A stretch of DNA of 64,000 nucleotides, taken from NCBI RefSeq assembly GCF_035920345.1, contig NZ_CP109149.1, positions 4,526,001 to 4,590,000 on the forward strand, in the 5' to 3' direction. The notes beneath the pieces are model-generated. The model had not been told where the DNA came from and made no database searches. It saw only the letters and a list, made by a program, of their open reading frames with translations. Made by a program: the position numbers and the translations under genes. The stretch comes from Nocardia vinacea (GTDB taxonomy: Bacteria; Actinomycetota; Actinomycetes; Mycobacteriales; Mycobacteriaceae). Shown here in pieces: positions 30,228 to 38,529 of this stretch (its first letter is position 1; every line of letters starts with the position of its first letter).

Positions 30228-31483
30228 TGTCGCAGCCGCTGGACCAGGCGATCCTGGACATGATCCGGGCCACCCCGGTGGGCCCGATGCTGGACCGGCC
30301 GGTCAACGACATCCTGCGGGATATGGGCCTGCCCCCGCTGCCCGACCTCCCCCCGATGCCGCCACTGCCGGGTATGCCGCCACTGCCGGTAATCGATGTG
30401 GCGGCCATGGCGCGGCCCCTGACCGATCTGGCCAGCGGCTTCGGCACCGGGCAACTCGGCAGCGGTCCGACGGTCGATCCCGCCCAGGTGCTGTCGCAAG
30501 TGTCCTCGGTAATTCAGACCGCGATACAGCTCGGTTCGACGGCCCTGCAGCTGGCATCGTCGCTGTGGCAGGGCGCCGCCGCCGACGCGGCCGCCGGAAA
30601 AGCGACACAGGTCGGCGCGGACAGCGCGGCGGTGGCGGGGCAGAGCACACAGACGTCGGCCGGTGCGGCAGCCGCGGCGGGAACGGTATTCCGCGGCACG
30701 ACCCTGATGTCGGGAATCATCGCGAAATACCTGACCTCGATGCTGGCGGCGGCACCTTTTCTCGTCACCCCGCCGGGACAGGCGTTCGCGGTGGCGATGT
30801 CGGCCGAGACGCTGACCGAGGCGCTGGCAGTGGTCGCCGAGACCCGCGCCGAGTTGACCGTGCACAGCGCGGCCATGACGACCACCGGCACCAAGGTGCC
30901 GGTGACGAACGCGCCGACCGGTGTCGACCCCGCACAGATGGTGTCGCAGTTGGCGCAGATCCTCCCGTCGCTGGCGAACGCGGCCACCACCGGGGTGAAA
31001 GCCATCAGCGAGGCGATGGCCCCGTCCGCCGCTCGGACGCATCGCACCGGAGACCCGGAGGGTGCGGACTACCGCGGGCCGCACGGTTTCCCGGGCATCG
31101 GTGGTATTGCGGGCGGCACGCTCGCCGGTGGAACCACCGCGTCTGGGGCCACCCCCCGTCCGCTGACCGCATGGACCAGCCCCACCGCCACAAACACCTC
31201 CGGCACGACCACACCCGGTACCGCCGCGTCCCCGATCGGTTCCCCGGCCGGCGGGCGTGGTGGCGCCACCACGCCCGGATTCATGCCGACGGGCGCGGGC
31301 AGCGCTGCCGGTGCTCCGCGCGGCGCGGGCGATGCGAGCGCCACCGGATCGGTGCACACCAACTTGGTCACCGAACAGAACGGCCAAGAGGTCGTGGGTG
31401 AGGTCGAAGGGACGTCACCGCCGGTGATCGGCGCCGCCGATCCGCGACACACCGAGCCGCCGGACAAGGCACTGATTCTGTAG
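30227..31483 (+). CDS. WXG100/PPE-like T7SS substrate, 418 aa
   Basis: Start at 30227 overlaps the previous stop by one base. The N-terminus has a proline-rich block (PPLPDLPPMPPLPGMPPLP). A helical domain with SLWQGAAADAAAGKATQ carries the W-x-G turn, and the second half is Ala/Gly/Thr-rich. The C-terminus NGQEVVGEVEGTSPPVIGA matches the recurrent tail of actinobacterial T7SS substrates and resembles the tail of the 667-aa protein in the opposite operon. Probably an EspB/EspE-like secreted protein. Confidence 0.75.
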   Translation: MSQPLDQAILDMIRATPVGPMLDRPVNDILRDMGLPPLPDLPPMPPLPGMPPLPVIDVAAMARPLTDLASGFGTGQLGSGPTVDPAQVLSQVSSVIQTAIQLGSTALQLASSLWQGAAADAAAGKATQVGADSAAVAGQSTQTSAGAAAAAGTVFRGTTLMSGIIAKYLTSMLAAAPFLVTPPGQAFAVAMSAETLTEALAVVAETRAELTVHSAAMTTTGTKVPVTNAPTGVDPAQMVSQLAQILPSLANAATTGVKAISEAMAPSAARTHRTGDPEGADYRGPHGFPGIGGIAGGTLAGGTTASGATPRPLTAWTSPTATNTSGTTTPGTAASPIGSPAGGRGGATTPGFMPTGAGSAAGAPRGAGDASATGSVHTNLVTEQNGQEVVGEVEGTSPPVIGAADPRHTEPPDKALIL

Positions 31484-31496
31484 AGGGGAAGCTGTG

Positions 31497-31802
31497 ATGG
31501 AATTCGATCCGATCCGGGTGCATGCGGCCGCCGCGGATCTCGACGCGCTCGCCGATTGGTTGTCGACCGACCTCCGGGAAACCATGCCGACGCTGGCCGT
31601 GGCACCGACCGGTGCCGACGAGGTGTCGGGCCGGGCCGCCGATACGCTGCGGCTAGTCGCGCAGTCCTACCACGAATCGGCCGCCGGTAGCATCGACGAG
31701 CTGCGCAAACTGGCGTCCGTACTGCGGTCCCAGTCCGAGCGGCTCACCTCGATGGAGCAGGACAACGCGGCGGGCTTCTCACCACTCGGGCAGGCCGGAT
31801 GA
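31497..31802 (+). CDS. PE family protein
   Basis: About 101 aa. It has the PE-domain layout: a first helix with VHAAAADLDALADWLSTDL, the turn VAPTGADEVSGRAADTL matching the family's APxxADEVS, and a second helix ending near residue 95. No long C-terminal extension. GAGGGGAA serves as ribosome site; GTG at 31494 is an alternative start. Its stop overlaps the start of the PPE gene by 4 nt (ATGA), the arrangement expected for a co-folding PE-PPE heterodimer. Confidence 0.85.
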   Translation: MEFDPIRVHAAAADLDALADWLSTDLRETMPTLAVAPTGADEVSGRAADTLRLVAQSYHESAAGSIDELRKLASVLRSQSERLTSMEQDNAAGFSPLGQAG

Positions 31803-32806
31803 TCGAACCACCGAAGGCCGGGTTCACCGGGGTGGTCTGGGAGGCCAGGCCCACCGAGCAACTCGCGCAGGACCTCACCCGCGACGCCAGCACCGCGCCG
31901 CTGACCGACGCGGCAACGGGGTGGTCGAAACTCGCGGCCAGTTTCGGCGCCGCGGCACTCGATTACGACCGGATCATCACTACGATCCGCGAGTCGTGGC
32001 GCTCCACGCAGAGCGAGGCGGTGATCGCGCGCATCACGACCCTGCGGGACTGGATACAGGACGCCGCGACGGCCGCCGCCACCAACGCGACCCGCGTCGC
32101 CAACCAGATCGTCGCGTACGAGGTGGCGCTGGCCGCCATGCCGCACGTGGAAGAACTGGCCGTCCTGGAGGAAACCAGACGCAACCTCGAACGGCTGGGC
32201 GCGCTGCTCGGCGCGCCCCTCGTGGCCACGGCCGCCGACACCGAGACCGAACAGGATGCGGCGAAGGCGGCCGCCGCCCGGATCATGCGCAGCTACGAGG
32301 AGGCCACCGAACCACTGGCCACCGCATGGCAGCAGACACCGCCCCCAGTCATCGTCTCCGATACGGCCGTCGCCGACCAGGAAGCCGGTGCCGACCAGCG
32401 GGCGACCGCACAGGCCGGCACCGGGATACCCCCGATGCCACATCTCGGCACGATATCGGTTCCCCGGGCAATGACGGCCTATCGCACGCCGGTCGTCACG
32501 CCGGTGTCCGGACCGCCGGAACCGGTGCCGGTGCAGGCGAGCTCGGTACAACCGGACACCGCCGCCAACAGGATGGCCCCCGCAGCTATGGCCCCCGCCA
32601 CGGCGGCCGATGCCGAACGCACCGTCCGCGGCGGCGTGGCGTCGGACGCACGGCCCGGCGACGCCGCCGCGTTCGAGGCCGGGCTACAGGCGGCCCCCGC
32701 TGTGCTGGGCGTCCCCGAACAGGCACCACCACCTGCGGCGAGCAGTCCTGACACCTCTGCCGCGCACGGCCCTGGGATCGGGCCACGGCGCGCGGACGCG
32801 TCATGA
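31799..32806 (+). CDS. PPE family protein
   Basis: 335 aa. The first 180 residues are helical with PPE-domain features: GVVWEARPTEQLAQDL (in place of PPEINS), a WSKLAASFGAAALDYD helix, SWRSTQSEAVIARITTLRDW in the WxGxxS region, and an Ala-rich helix. A second half rich in Pro, Ala, Thr and Val is of low complexity. Partner of the PE gene just upstream and expected client of the EspG encoded just downstream, whose start overlaps its stop. Confidence 0.85.
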   Translation: MIEPPKAGFTGVVWEARPTEQLAQDLTRDASTAPLTDAATGWSKLAASFGAAALDYDRIITTIRESWRSTQSEAVIARITTLRDWIQDAATAAATNATRVANQIVAYEVALAAMPHVEELAVLEETRRNLERLGALLGAPLVATAADTETEQDAAKAAAARIMRSYEEATEPLATAWQQTPPPVIVSDTAVADQEAGADQRATAQAGTGIPPMPHLGTISVPRAMTAYRTPVVTPVSGPPEPVPVQASSVQPDTAANRMAPAAMAPATAADAERTVRGGVASDARPGDAAAFEAGLQAAPAVLGVPEQAPPPAASSPDTSAAHGPGIGPRRADAS

Positions 32807-33588
32807 CCGAAATGACGAACGACGCCGTGCTCGCGGTGTCGAACCTGCTGCAGGTGCAGACCTTGCCGACGGTGCTCGGCATAGGCCCGCAACAGGATTC
32901 GATTGCCGACTGGGCGGCGGCTCAGCAGGCGGCCCTGGCGGGCCTGCGAGACTCGGGCGTCATCGACGAATACGACGACGTCGACTCCGATCTGACCGAT
33001 GCCCTGCGCATCCTGGCCCATCCCGAGCGGGAACTTGCGGCCCGCATCTACACCGAATTCGAGACCCGCCGTTTCTGCCTGGCGCGCAACGGAACCCGGC
33101 ACGCCGTGGCCGTCCGAACCGGGGACCTGATCGAGATTCGTATGGTGTGGGCCGACGAGGGACCGGCGGTGGCTCGCCCGGTACTGGACCTACTCGGACC
33201 GTGCACACCGGCCGAGATCACCGGCTTCAGCGCCGTATCCGCCGAGCTGCGCGAACGGCTCGACCAGGCATCGGATGCCACCGACTACGCCCAGATCGCC
33301 TACTCGTACGGGCTGGACGACCGCCAGGCGATCGACTTCGGGCTGACATTGTCCAGCTGCCACGCACACGCGGAGATCGTCGCGTACGCCCACGAGGGCG
33401 GGGTGACCACCCGGGCCCCCGGAGCGGTCGCCGTCTACGACACCGCACGCGGCCGGCTCTGCGCCGGACCCGCCACGGCCGGCGACCAGCAGACGTTGTC
33501 CACGTTCGCACCGGGTTCCGACCACCGGATCGCGCAGTCGATCTGCGCGATGATCGAGTCGCTGCCGGGCGGACGGTGGATGCCGTAG
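32803..33588 (+). CDS. espG: EspG, second ESX secretion chaperone
   Basis: 261 aa. Opens with LAVSNLLQVQTLPTVLGIGP, the start expected of EspG proteins, and contains ARIYTEFETRRFCLARNGTR and a final segment FAPGSDHRIAQSICAMIESL. Its ATG overlaps the PPE stop by 4 nt. It diverges strongly from the EspG at 23485-24270, so each operon seems to have its own chaperone. Confidence 0.85.
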   Translation: MTEMTNDAVLAVSNLLQVQTLPTVLGIGPQQDSIADWAAAQQAALAGLRDSGVIDEYDDVDSDLTDALRILAHPERELAARIYTEFETRRFCLARNGTRHAVAVRTGDLIEIRMVWADEGPAVARPVLDLLGPCTPAEITGFSAVSAELRERLDQASDATDYAQIAYSYGLDDRQAIDFGLTLSSCHAHAEIVAYAHEGGVTTRAPGAVAVYDTARGRLCAGPATAGDQQTLSTFAPGSDHRIAQSICAMIESLPGGRWMP

Positions 33589-33616
33589 ACAGCACAGCGA
33601 ACCCCTTAGTGTCGCC

Positions 33617-34702
33617 GTGACTGCTCGTCAGCAACCCCACCGAAACCTGCAACTCGTACCGCAACCGGCCGTCGCGACCACACCACCCTGCGCATGCGGA
33701 GAGGAACACCCGTCCGATCCAGCGACGATCATCGAATCACTGGACCAGGTCACCGATCCGCTGGACGCGGAGATCCTCGGGGCTGCTGGCCTCCGCGGAT
33801 CTGCTGGGTGAGGAAGCGGAAGAGATGGTGCTCACCGCGATGCTGCCCGCCTTCGAGGCATTGGGCGGCGCCGCGGCGGCGGGACTGCTCACGGTGATCA
33901 CCGCGCTCGGTACGGAAAGGATCGCGGCGGCGGCAGCGGCGCACAAGGAGCGCCTACCGTTGCCCACCACGCTTCCCGCCTGGGTCCAACACCTTCAGGA
34001 CCCGGTGGCCGCGCACGGTTGTGTGGCGCTGACCGGCCCGGACGGCGAAATATTCCTGCTGGCAGCGTGTTTCGACCGGCCCCACGGCGCGCACGCGATG
34101 CTGCTCATGATCGACCCCGAGGAATGCGGCGCCGCAACGCATCTCGCATTGGTGGACGCCCAGGACATGTCGGAGGCATTGGCCGAAGTGCACCGACATG
34201 CCCGCAACGACGGTATCCGGTTCGTCGAAAAGCCCCTGAGCCCAGCCGAATTCCGGTGGCATGCCGAAATCGCCTTGGACCGCCGCGCCGACCACGACCG
34301 GGACGAGTCGCTCGACGACGAACTCGAGGAATCCTCGACCTGGGTGACGACGACGACGGCCCCGGCTTCCACGTCCTCGCGACGTTGCTGCGTGCCCGGC
34401 TGCGAACTCTGCCGCTGTCGCCGATGCCGAAACCGCCACACCCGGAACCCGTCGAACCGGATCAAGAAGCCATCCTGTCGTTGCTCGAGAAAATGGCGCC
34501 CCTGGCGCAGCGAGGTGCATTCCGGGCACCGACACCACCGAAGTTGCCACCCAAGCGGAAAACCAGGGACGGCCCGGCACCGATCCTGCGGCTGCGGGTG
34601 GATCTGCGCGGCGCCAAACCACGCATCTGGCGGCGCCTCGAGGTTCCCGATATTGGCACAATCGAGTTCGGCGAAATTCTCGGTTATTCGAACGACGATT
34701 GA
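33617..34702 (+). pseudogene. Frameshifted, truncated pRiA4b ORF-3 family gene
   Basis: Three successive frames read as one protein: 33617-33800 (CACGEEHPSDPATIIESLDQ), about 33790-34340 (ASADLLGEEAEEMVLTAMLP through EFRWHAEIALDRRAD) and about 34330-34702 (APILRLRVDLRGAKPRIWRR). The last segment is the start of the pRiA4b ORF-3 domain, which breaks off after IGTIEFGEIL where a repeat element begins. Two frameshifts and a lost C-terminus make it non-functional. It follows the second espG by 28 bp. Confidence 0.8.
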
Positions 34703-34813
34703 CGCCACACCGGAGCCCTGAGATGTGGGACCAGGGATGCTCGTTGCGGGGGTTCCGGTGTGGAATCAATGTCATGAAGACGGAACTTTAAGCAGCACAA
34801 CCACGCTCGCAGA
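34685..34813. repeat. Mobile-looking repeat, copy A
   Basis: 129 bp, roughly 90% like 46457-46584 by eye and in the same orientation. Shared landmarks include TGACGCCACAC, GCTCGTTGCGGG and GAAGACGGAACTTTAAGC. It replaces the end of the pRiA4b gene. Confidence 0.75.
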
Positions 34814-34864
34814 CTTCACCGTCGCCGCGGTGACCGCCAGCGGGCGACATTGCGCCACAGGAAG

Positions 34865-34931
34865 CACCAGACCAGACCACCCGCGCCGAGCCAACGGCTC
34901 GGCACTCCCGAAGATGGTCGGTGGCCACGCG
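34865..34931 (+). repeat. Hairpin unit, forward copy
   Basis: 67 bp with the perfect stem GCCGAGCC-AAC-GGCTCGGC. The same unit occurs inverted at 46649-46716, so it changed orientation relative to the neighbouring repeat. Confidence 0.7.
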
Positions 34932-35010
34932 CGGTCGGCCTCGATCGGGTGCTGCGGACCGCGAATGTCGAGTCCGCGTGGACGGCTGTCGGGTTTATCC
35001 GGTCCGCCAT

Positions 35011-35027
35011 ATCAAGTAAATGTAAGA
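35011..35027 (+). promoter_or_regulatory. CTCAA-N5-TGTAAAA-like site
   Basis: ATCAA-GTAAA-TGTAAGA, ending 19 bp upstream of the GTG at 35047. Confidence 0.4.
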
Positions 35028-35046
35028 TCATCCGCTTCCCATCGGT

Positions 35047-35643
35047 GTGACCGATATGGTGGCATCCAAAATTGGTCAGGGACAGCGCCTCGATCGCATA
35101 CCGAGCGGTGCAAGAATGTTGCTCTGGGACGACGCAATACGCCCGCTGAAGGACGAGATCGACGGGCTCCGTGCCCTTCCTCGACTCGAGATCACCGTGA
35201 ACGCTCTGTCATGGACCATCAGGACAATGGTTCCGCCGATCGAGGAGCAGTCGGTCGTCGATTTCGCATCCGACGTGCTCGACTACCTCGAGCAACAGAT
35301 TCGGCAGGGCAACGCGAGCCCGGAATTCATCACCGACCTCGAGGAACGGCACGAAGGTCTCCTCGACGAGGAGATCGTGGAGACCGGAGTCGACCCCATC
35401 CTGTCCGCCATCACGGCCTGCTTCGGGTACCGCGAGCCCCAGCTGCGGACCCAAACGGTGTACTACTCGCTCTCGTCGTGCTACCAAGCGCAATTCCAAC
35501 GCATCGCCCCGGACATGGCCACCATCGAATTCGAGCGCGACAGTGCCCGATGCAGCGAGATCATCGACTTCCAGAAGACCCTGATCCGCCGAAGCGGCCA
35601 TCAGCGCGGTAGCAAGCCGCACTGCCTCAACCAGTCACAGTGA
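35047..35643 (+). CDS. Uncharacterised 198-aa protein
   Basis: Reads as a real gene by composition: acidic, mostly helical, no signal or membrane segment (EIDGLRALPRLEITVNALSW, FASDVLDYLEQQIRQGN, HEGLLDEEIVETGVDPILSA). GTG start at 35047 with ATG at 35056 as alternative; no good ribosome site. Family not recognised. Soluble cytoplasmic protein next to decayed mobile DNA. Confidence 0.55.
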   Translation: MTDMVASKIGQGQRLDRIPSGARMLLWDDAIRPLKDEIDGLRALPRLEITVNALSWTIRTMVPPIEEQSVVDFASDVLDYLEQQIRQGNASPEFITDLEERHEGLLDEEIVETGVDPILSAITACFGYREPQLRTQTVYYSLSSCYQAQFQRIAPDMATIEFERDSARCSEIIDFQKTLIRRSGHQRGSKPHCLNQSQ

Positions 35644-36147
35644 AGAGTGCGGCCCCAGGGATGTATGACCGCAGTCGACACATAGGTCGCCCTCGGCGGG
35701 CGGCTGGGACGGCAGCAACTCGACGCCGCAGCGGTCGCAGTGCCGTGACTCGCCAGTCCACCAGTACCCGGTTGACACGAAACTGCTCCACCGCCCGCCG
35801 CCACGCACGCATCCGCGGCTCGTCGTCGGCGAGCAGGTCACCGTCCCGGAACGAGGCGGCTCCGGCTCGTTACCGGACAAGTATCCGCGGATGAAATAGG
35901 CGGCAGCCAAGGAACACTGACCGATCTCGCTGCGATCCACACGTGTATAGATGTCATTCTTCGCGCAGAACGCCCACATACGCCCCGGAAAGGTATGCGC
36001 ATTGCCGTCCACCAGATAGTGCCGACCGCACGATTCGGTCTCGAACCACAGGGCGGGATCGACATCGGAGGGCAACGGGTCGGTCACGCTCCATATCGCA
36101 TGTCCGCCAACCCACCCCCGTTCGCCGCGCCGACGATGATTCCGCAT
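35635..36147 (-). CDS. Uncharacterised Cys-rich protein, possibly frameshifted
   Basis: About 170 aa from the ATG at 36147. The N-terminal part is WFETESCGRHYLVDGNAHTF and FCAKNDIYTRVDRSEIGQCS. The end is zinc-ribbon-like, RHCDRCGVELLPS then LCVDCGHTSLG (two C-x2-C pairs). Between about 35770 and 35860 a different frame (ADDEPRMRAWRRAVEQFRVN) looks more coding, so a compensated double frameshift or local decay is possible. Family not recognised. Its end overlaps the convergent 198-aa gene by a few bases. Confidence 0.45.
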   Translation of the reverse strand: MRNHRRRGERGWVGGHAIWSVTDPLPSDVDPALWFETESCGRHYLVDGNAHTFPGRMWAFCAKNDIYTRVDRSEIGQCSLAAAYFIRGYLSGNEPEPPRSGTVTCSPTTSRGCVRGGGRWSSFVSTGYWWTGESRHCDRCGVELLPSQPPAEGDLCVDCGHTSLGPHSSL

Positions 36148-36354
36148 GGTGTTCGAGAGTTGCCGAGCGGTTGTCGGAAACGTTCGGCCACAGGCGATCG
36201 GCTTTGTGCGCACTACGCCGATCGTGCCTACGGCCCAGCGTGATCGAGGTTAACCGAGGGGCCAGTCCGCGATTGCCCCGGAACGGTCGATCCCGTACGG
36301 GGGCAGCCGGTGTCAGCGTTCAGATCCACCCACCACTGGTTCGATCGGATCCGG

Positions 36355-37188
36355 TCACTGGGTCTGGGTGACGATATCGTTGAGCGCCTTGAGGAACCCG
36401 TCATCTTTGCCCACGGGTGCGTGGCCACCCACACCGACCTGCCAGACCGGTGCACCCCCGGGCTCTTCGGCGAAGAACCGGCTGAGATCCACTGTATGCC
36501 TGCCCCGCCCGTCGTCCGCGGTATCCACGTACTTGGTGTTGCCATCGAACGATTTGGCGGTCTGCGGCTCGTCCAGCCAGGCCGCGGTGTACTCGGCCTT
36601 GGTGGCTTCGTCACACACCGACGGGCATTTGCGTAGCACCAGATTCATCACCGCACCCCTCGCAACACCACTGACGCATTGCCAGGTCAGTGCGTCCGGG
36701 ATCTTTTTGTAGGTGCCCTCGAAGCAGTTCCAGTCGGCGGGTGCACGGAAGGCGAAGGGCCATTCCCCGAACGATAAGATTTTGGCCTCGTCGCCGGTCT
36801 GCCAGGTCGAGCCGAGTACAGACAGCGGGGGCAGCTCCTGGAGGTCCGCGAACGGCCCCGATTGTTCCGTGGGCGTTGGTGTGGCGCCGGTGGCCTGTTG
36901 ACTCGGCGGCGGCGCGGCCGATTCCGAACTGTCCGCCGCTGCGGCGTTGTCCGAGTCATCCGAGTTCGCGAGCACGACCATCACCCCGACAACGCCGACG
37001 ACGGCCAGCGCCACCACGGCGGCCAAGACGGCAATCACCGGCCCCGTCTTACGGGGCGGACCGCCACCGGGCCCCTGGACGGGCGGCGGGTATCCGGGTT
37101 GGGGTGGCCCGAATTGCGCTGGATAATACTTCTGCGGATCGCCCCCCGGAGGCTGGTTCCACAACTGCCCTCGATCTGCAGGTCCCAT
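36355..37188 (-). CDS. Proline-rich single-pass membrane protein, 277 aa
   Basis: Residues 1-45 are Pro/Gly/Gln-rich and cytoplasmic. One membrane helix near 48-72 (VIAVLAAVVALAVVGVVGVM) is followed by a Ser/Pro/Thr linker and an external domain of about 160 residues with four cysteines (DWNCFEGTY, TWQCVSGVARG, LRKCPSVCDEATKAEY). The layout is common in Nocardia and mycobacterial envelope proteins. The external domain is not recognised. It stands alone on the minus strand. Confidence 0.7.
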   Translation of the reverse strand: MGPADRGQLWNQPPGGDPQKYYPAQFGPPQPGYPPPVQGPGGGPPRKTGPVIAVLAAVVALAVVGVVGVMVVLANSDDSDNAAAADSSESAAPPPSQQATGATPTPTEQSGPFADLQELPPLSVLGSTWQTGDEAKILSFGEWPFAFRAPADWNCFEGTYKKIPDALTWQCVSGVARGAVMNLVLRKCPSVCDEATKAEYTAAWLDEPQTAKSFDGNTKYVDTADDGRGRHTVDLSRFFAEEPGGAPVWQVGVGGHAPVGKDDGFLKALNDIVTQTQ

Positions 37189-37244
37189 TCGACGAGCCTA
37201 CGACACCGAGTCACCCGATTGACCAGTTGTAGGTGCCCAGCAAC

Positions 37245-37261
37245 ATCAAGCAAAGATAAAG
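37245..37261 (+). promoter_or_regulatory. Distant CTCAA-N5-TGTAAAA-like site
   Basis: ATCAA-GCAAA-GATAAAG, 57 bp upstream of the start at 37188. Two mismatches; listed for completeness. Confidence 0.2.
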
Positions 37262-37342
37262 TCTTCTTCACCCGGCATGTTTCCCCCGGCATGGTGAGAA
37301 TCGCACGGCCCGTGCGATTCTCCACTTGCTACGGTCGGACAC

Positions 37343-37579
37343 GTGGAGATCGCACACCAGTTCGCAGGTGAGTTCGAGGCACATCTAACGGTGCGCCCAC
37401 TTGCGGACGAATCGCAGCTGGCCGATTGGGCTGCCGCCCACGACTTCCGACCAGGCCGGGGTCCGGTCCACGTGCCCGTCGCACCGAAGGCGATGTGCAC
37501 ATGGAAGTCCCGTCCCTGCTGGGTTGTCGGTGTCGTCGCCAGCATGACCAGGCCCAGACGCGGTCGGATCGCGGACTAG
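37343..37579 (+). pseudogene. Truncated small gene (start of a FEAHLTV-type protein)
   Basis: GTG start then VEIAHQFAGEFEAHLTVRPL and LADWAAAHDF. The first 35 residues look like the start of an uncharacterised actinobacterial family with an FExHLTV strand and a WAxxH helix. After residue 36 the composition becomes Arg/Pro-rich and unlike a protein, so the gene appears cut and joined to unrelated DNA. Confidence 0.4.
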
Positions 37580-37593
37580 ACTAGACTTAGTCT
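37578..37593. promoter_or_regulatory. Inverted repeat, probable toxin-antitoxin operator
   Basis: AGACTA-GACT-TAGTCT, perfect 6-bp arms, 15 bp upstream of the antitoxin start. Phd-type antitoxins repress their own operons through such sites. Confidence 0.5.
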
Positions 37594-37607
37594 GCGATCG
37601 TTATCGC

Positions 37608-37825
37608 ATGACCGCAGTGAACATCCATGAGGCGAAAACGCATCTGTCCAGACTGTTGGAGCGGGTCGAAAAGGGGGAGCGCATCGTGATCTCCAAGGCG
37701 GGAAACCGATCGCTGACCTAGTGCCTCATCGGGCGGCTCCGGTGACAATCGGTGGCCTGAAGGGCCAGTTGCAGTACGACGACGATGCATTCGACCTCGA
37801 TCCGTACATACAGCGGATGTTCTAG
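37608..37825 (+). pseudogene. Phd/YefM-type antitoxin, frameshifted
   Basis: Starts MTAVNIHEAKTHLSRLLERV and EKGERIVISKAG, the classic Phd/YefM DNA-binding half. It then meets a stop after NRSLT. Shifting one frame near 37705 restores PIADLVPHRAAPVTIGGLKG and a normal C-terminus ending IQRMF at 37825. So one indel separates the DNA-binding half from the toxin-binding half. Confidence 0.8.
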
Positions 37826-37837
37826 GAGATGACTCCG

Positions 37838-38221
37838 ATGCTTCTGCTTGACAGTCAGACCGCACTGTGGGTGCTCGATGACAATCCCCGATTGGGTATG
37901 ACTGCCCGCAAGGCGATCACCTCCGCAACCGAGGTCTATGTTTCGGTGGCGACAATCTGGGAACTGACCATCAAGTCCATGCTGGGTAAATTGACGGTAC
38001 CGGCGAACCTCACCGACACAATGAGTGATCAGGGGCTCGGAATTCCGGACGTAATCGGACAGCATGCGGAGAGCTTGCGTGAGTTCCCCGAATTGGTGCG
38101 GCACGACCCGTTCGATCGATTGATTACAGCTCAGGCGTTGTGCGAACGCCTGAGCTTACTGACCGCGGACAGCGTCTTGCTGAGACTCGGACGGGACTTC
38201 ATCATCGATTCCACCCAGTAG
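37838..38221 (+). CDS. PIN-domain (VapC-like) toxin
   Basis: About 127 aa. MLLLDSQTALWVLDDN carries the first acidic residue of the PIN core, VSVATIWELTIKSMLGKL the conserved E, and HDPFDRLITAQALCERLSLL with TADSVLLRL the later acidic residues. PIN toxins are Mg2+-dependent RNases. ATG at 37838 has AGGAG 9 nt upstream, whereas ATG at 37829 touches it, so the later start is preferred. The partner antitoxin directly upstream is frameshifted, leaving an apparently intact toxin without a complete antidote. Confidence 0.85.
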   Translation: MLLLDSQTALWVLDDNPRLGMTARKAITSATEVYVSVATIWELTIKSMLGKLTVPANLTDTMSDQGLGIPDVIGQHAESLREFPELVRHDPFDRLITAQALCERLSLLTADSVLLRLGRDFIIDSTQ

Positions 38222-38260
38222 TCCGGGCATTGCCCGCTGGCGTTGTTGGTGGCGGTCTGC

Positions 38261-38529
38261 GCCGAAAACTCGGACCGAGCCACAACTGGTCGTCGCCGAC
38301 GCCCCGTCCAACACCCCGGCCTCGGCGAGGTAGAAGGCGCCCGTATGGGCTGCGGCTAGATGGGCACCGCCATCGCGCACCTGCCGAATCCGTTCCAGCA
38401 CTTCACGATTCGCGGGTGCGGAAACCATATCTATCAACGCCTCCGCGCCGAGCACATTGACCGCAGGCACGATCATGGCGCCGGGCAACACGGAGAGCTC
38501 GGCCAGTGGTGTGGTGGGAATGGTGTGTC
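38261..38529 (-). pseudogene. Fragment of a GlxA/AraC-type regulator gene
   Basis: About 269 bp matching 51346-51616 inside the intact regulator (about 90% by eye). It encodes VPAVNVLGAEALIDMVSAPA and AHTGAFYLAEAGVLDG; the Cys of AACTGTFYL is His here. The IS element abuts it exactly. Confidence 0.85.

Noticed and set aside
34019..34702. Independent gene for a 227-aa protein
   Set aside because: Only its last third is coding; it is the third frame of the broken pRiA4b ORF-3 gene.
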